Below, piece by piece: positions 28,100-28,139 of a stretch of DNA of 28,139 bases. The DNA comes from Apostichopus parvimensis. Its lineage: Eukaryota > Echinodermata > Holothuroidea > Aspidochirotida > Stichopodidae. The position numbers and the translations under genes are program-made. Location: the NCBI GenBank assembly GCA_000934455.1, contig KN885288.1, positions 63,034-91,172 of the forward strand, read 5' to 3'. Every line of letters begins with the position of its first letter. Positions within the stretch are counted from its first letter, which is position 1. Under the pieces are notes generated by a model. It was not told where the DNA came from. It searched no databases and saw only the letters and a program-made list of their open reading frames with translations.

Positions 28100-28139
28100 G
28101 TGTCAATGGCCCTACGGACAAGGCCGTCGCCATGGGGGA

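Overview
This is eukaryotic, AT-rich, mostly non-coding DNA. It has spliceable exons, GT/AG introns, 5'-truncated LINEs, cut-and-paste transposons with target-site duplications (TSDs), and no bacterial gene layout. The many AGGCCTA/CCTAGGC words and the mix of hAT, PIF/Harbinger and LINE relics fit a marine invertebrate, perhaps an echinoderm. That assignment is an inference and not firm. I see no intact host gene, rRNA, tRNA or CRISPR array. The window reads as a graveyard of nested mobile elements.

Layout. 1-430: 5' part of a MADF-domain ORF of the kind carried by PIF/Harbinger elements. 430-4300: no gene; contains a 115-bp direct repeat and short tandem repeats. 4311-4549: a MITE with TTAA TSD; an inverted relative lies at 11422-11666. 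4992-5701 (-): C-terminal catalytic part of a Harbinger transposase, frameshifted. 5729-10258 (+): five-exon decayed gene of an unrecognised family with motifs FSDNCACQYK and HGKGASDGE, plausibly an RNase-H-like transposase. Its first exon is split by a 663-bp LINE 3' end (5748-6410) flanked by a 12-bp TSD. 12401-12809 (-): N-terminal part of a Harbinger transposase, with a terminal sequence ending at a TTA at 12958. 13022-13310 (-): another LINE 3' end. 13477-13585 (-): a short second copy of the first LINE with a 9-bp TSD. 13744-14109: a foldback structure built of about 26-bp subrepeats.

14400-19650: repeats with nuclear-receptor-like DR1 words, a duplicated 257-bp segment, and a tentative minus-strand host gene (possible exons near 18116, 18481 and 19525, with a TATA-like box near 19630). 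A perfect 56-bp palindrome sits at 18994-19049. 19855-24039: a complete but dead hAT element of 4185 bp with terminal inverted repeats (TIRs), a near-perfect 8-bp TSD, and a ZMYM1-like transposase pseudogene carrying at least three stops and four frameshifts. 24176-28139: dispersed repeats, a 26-bp tandem array, a hairpin, two short hAT-type non-autonomous elements with 8-bp TSDs, and further loose hAT-type termini.

No pathway operates here. The elements relate by insertion history: the LINE is younger than the gene it breaks. That gene and its flanks lie between the two halves of a Harbinger transposase on the same strand, which suggests (but does not prove) a single 13-kb Harbinger invaded by later elements.
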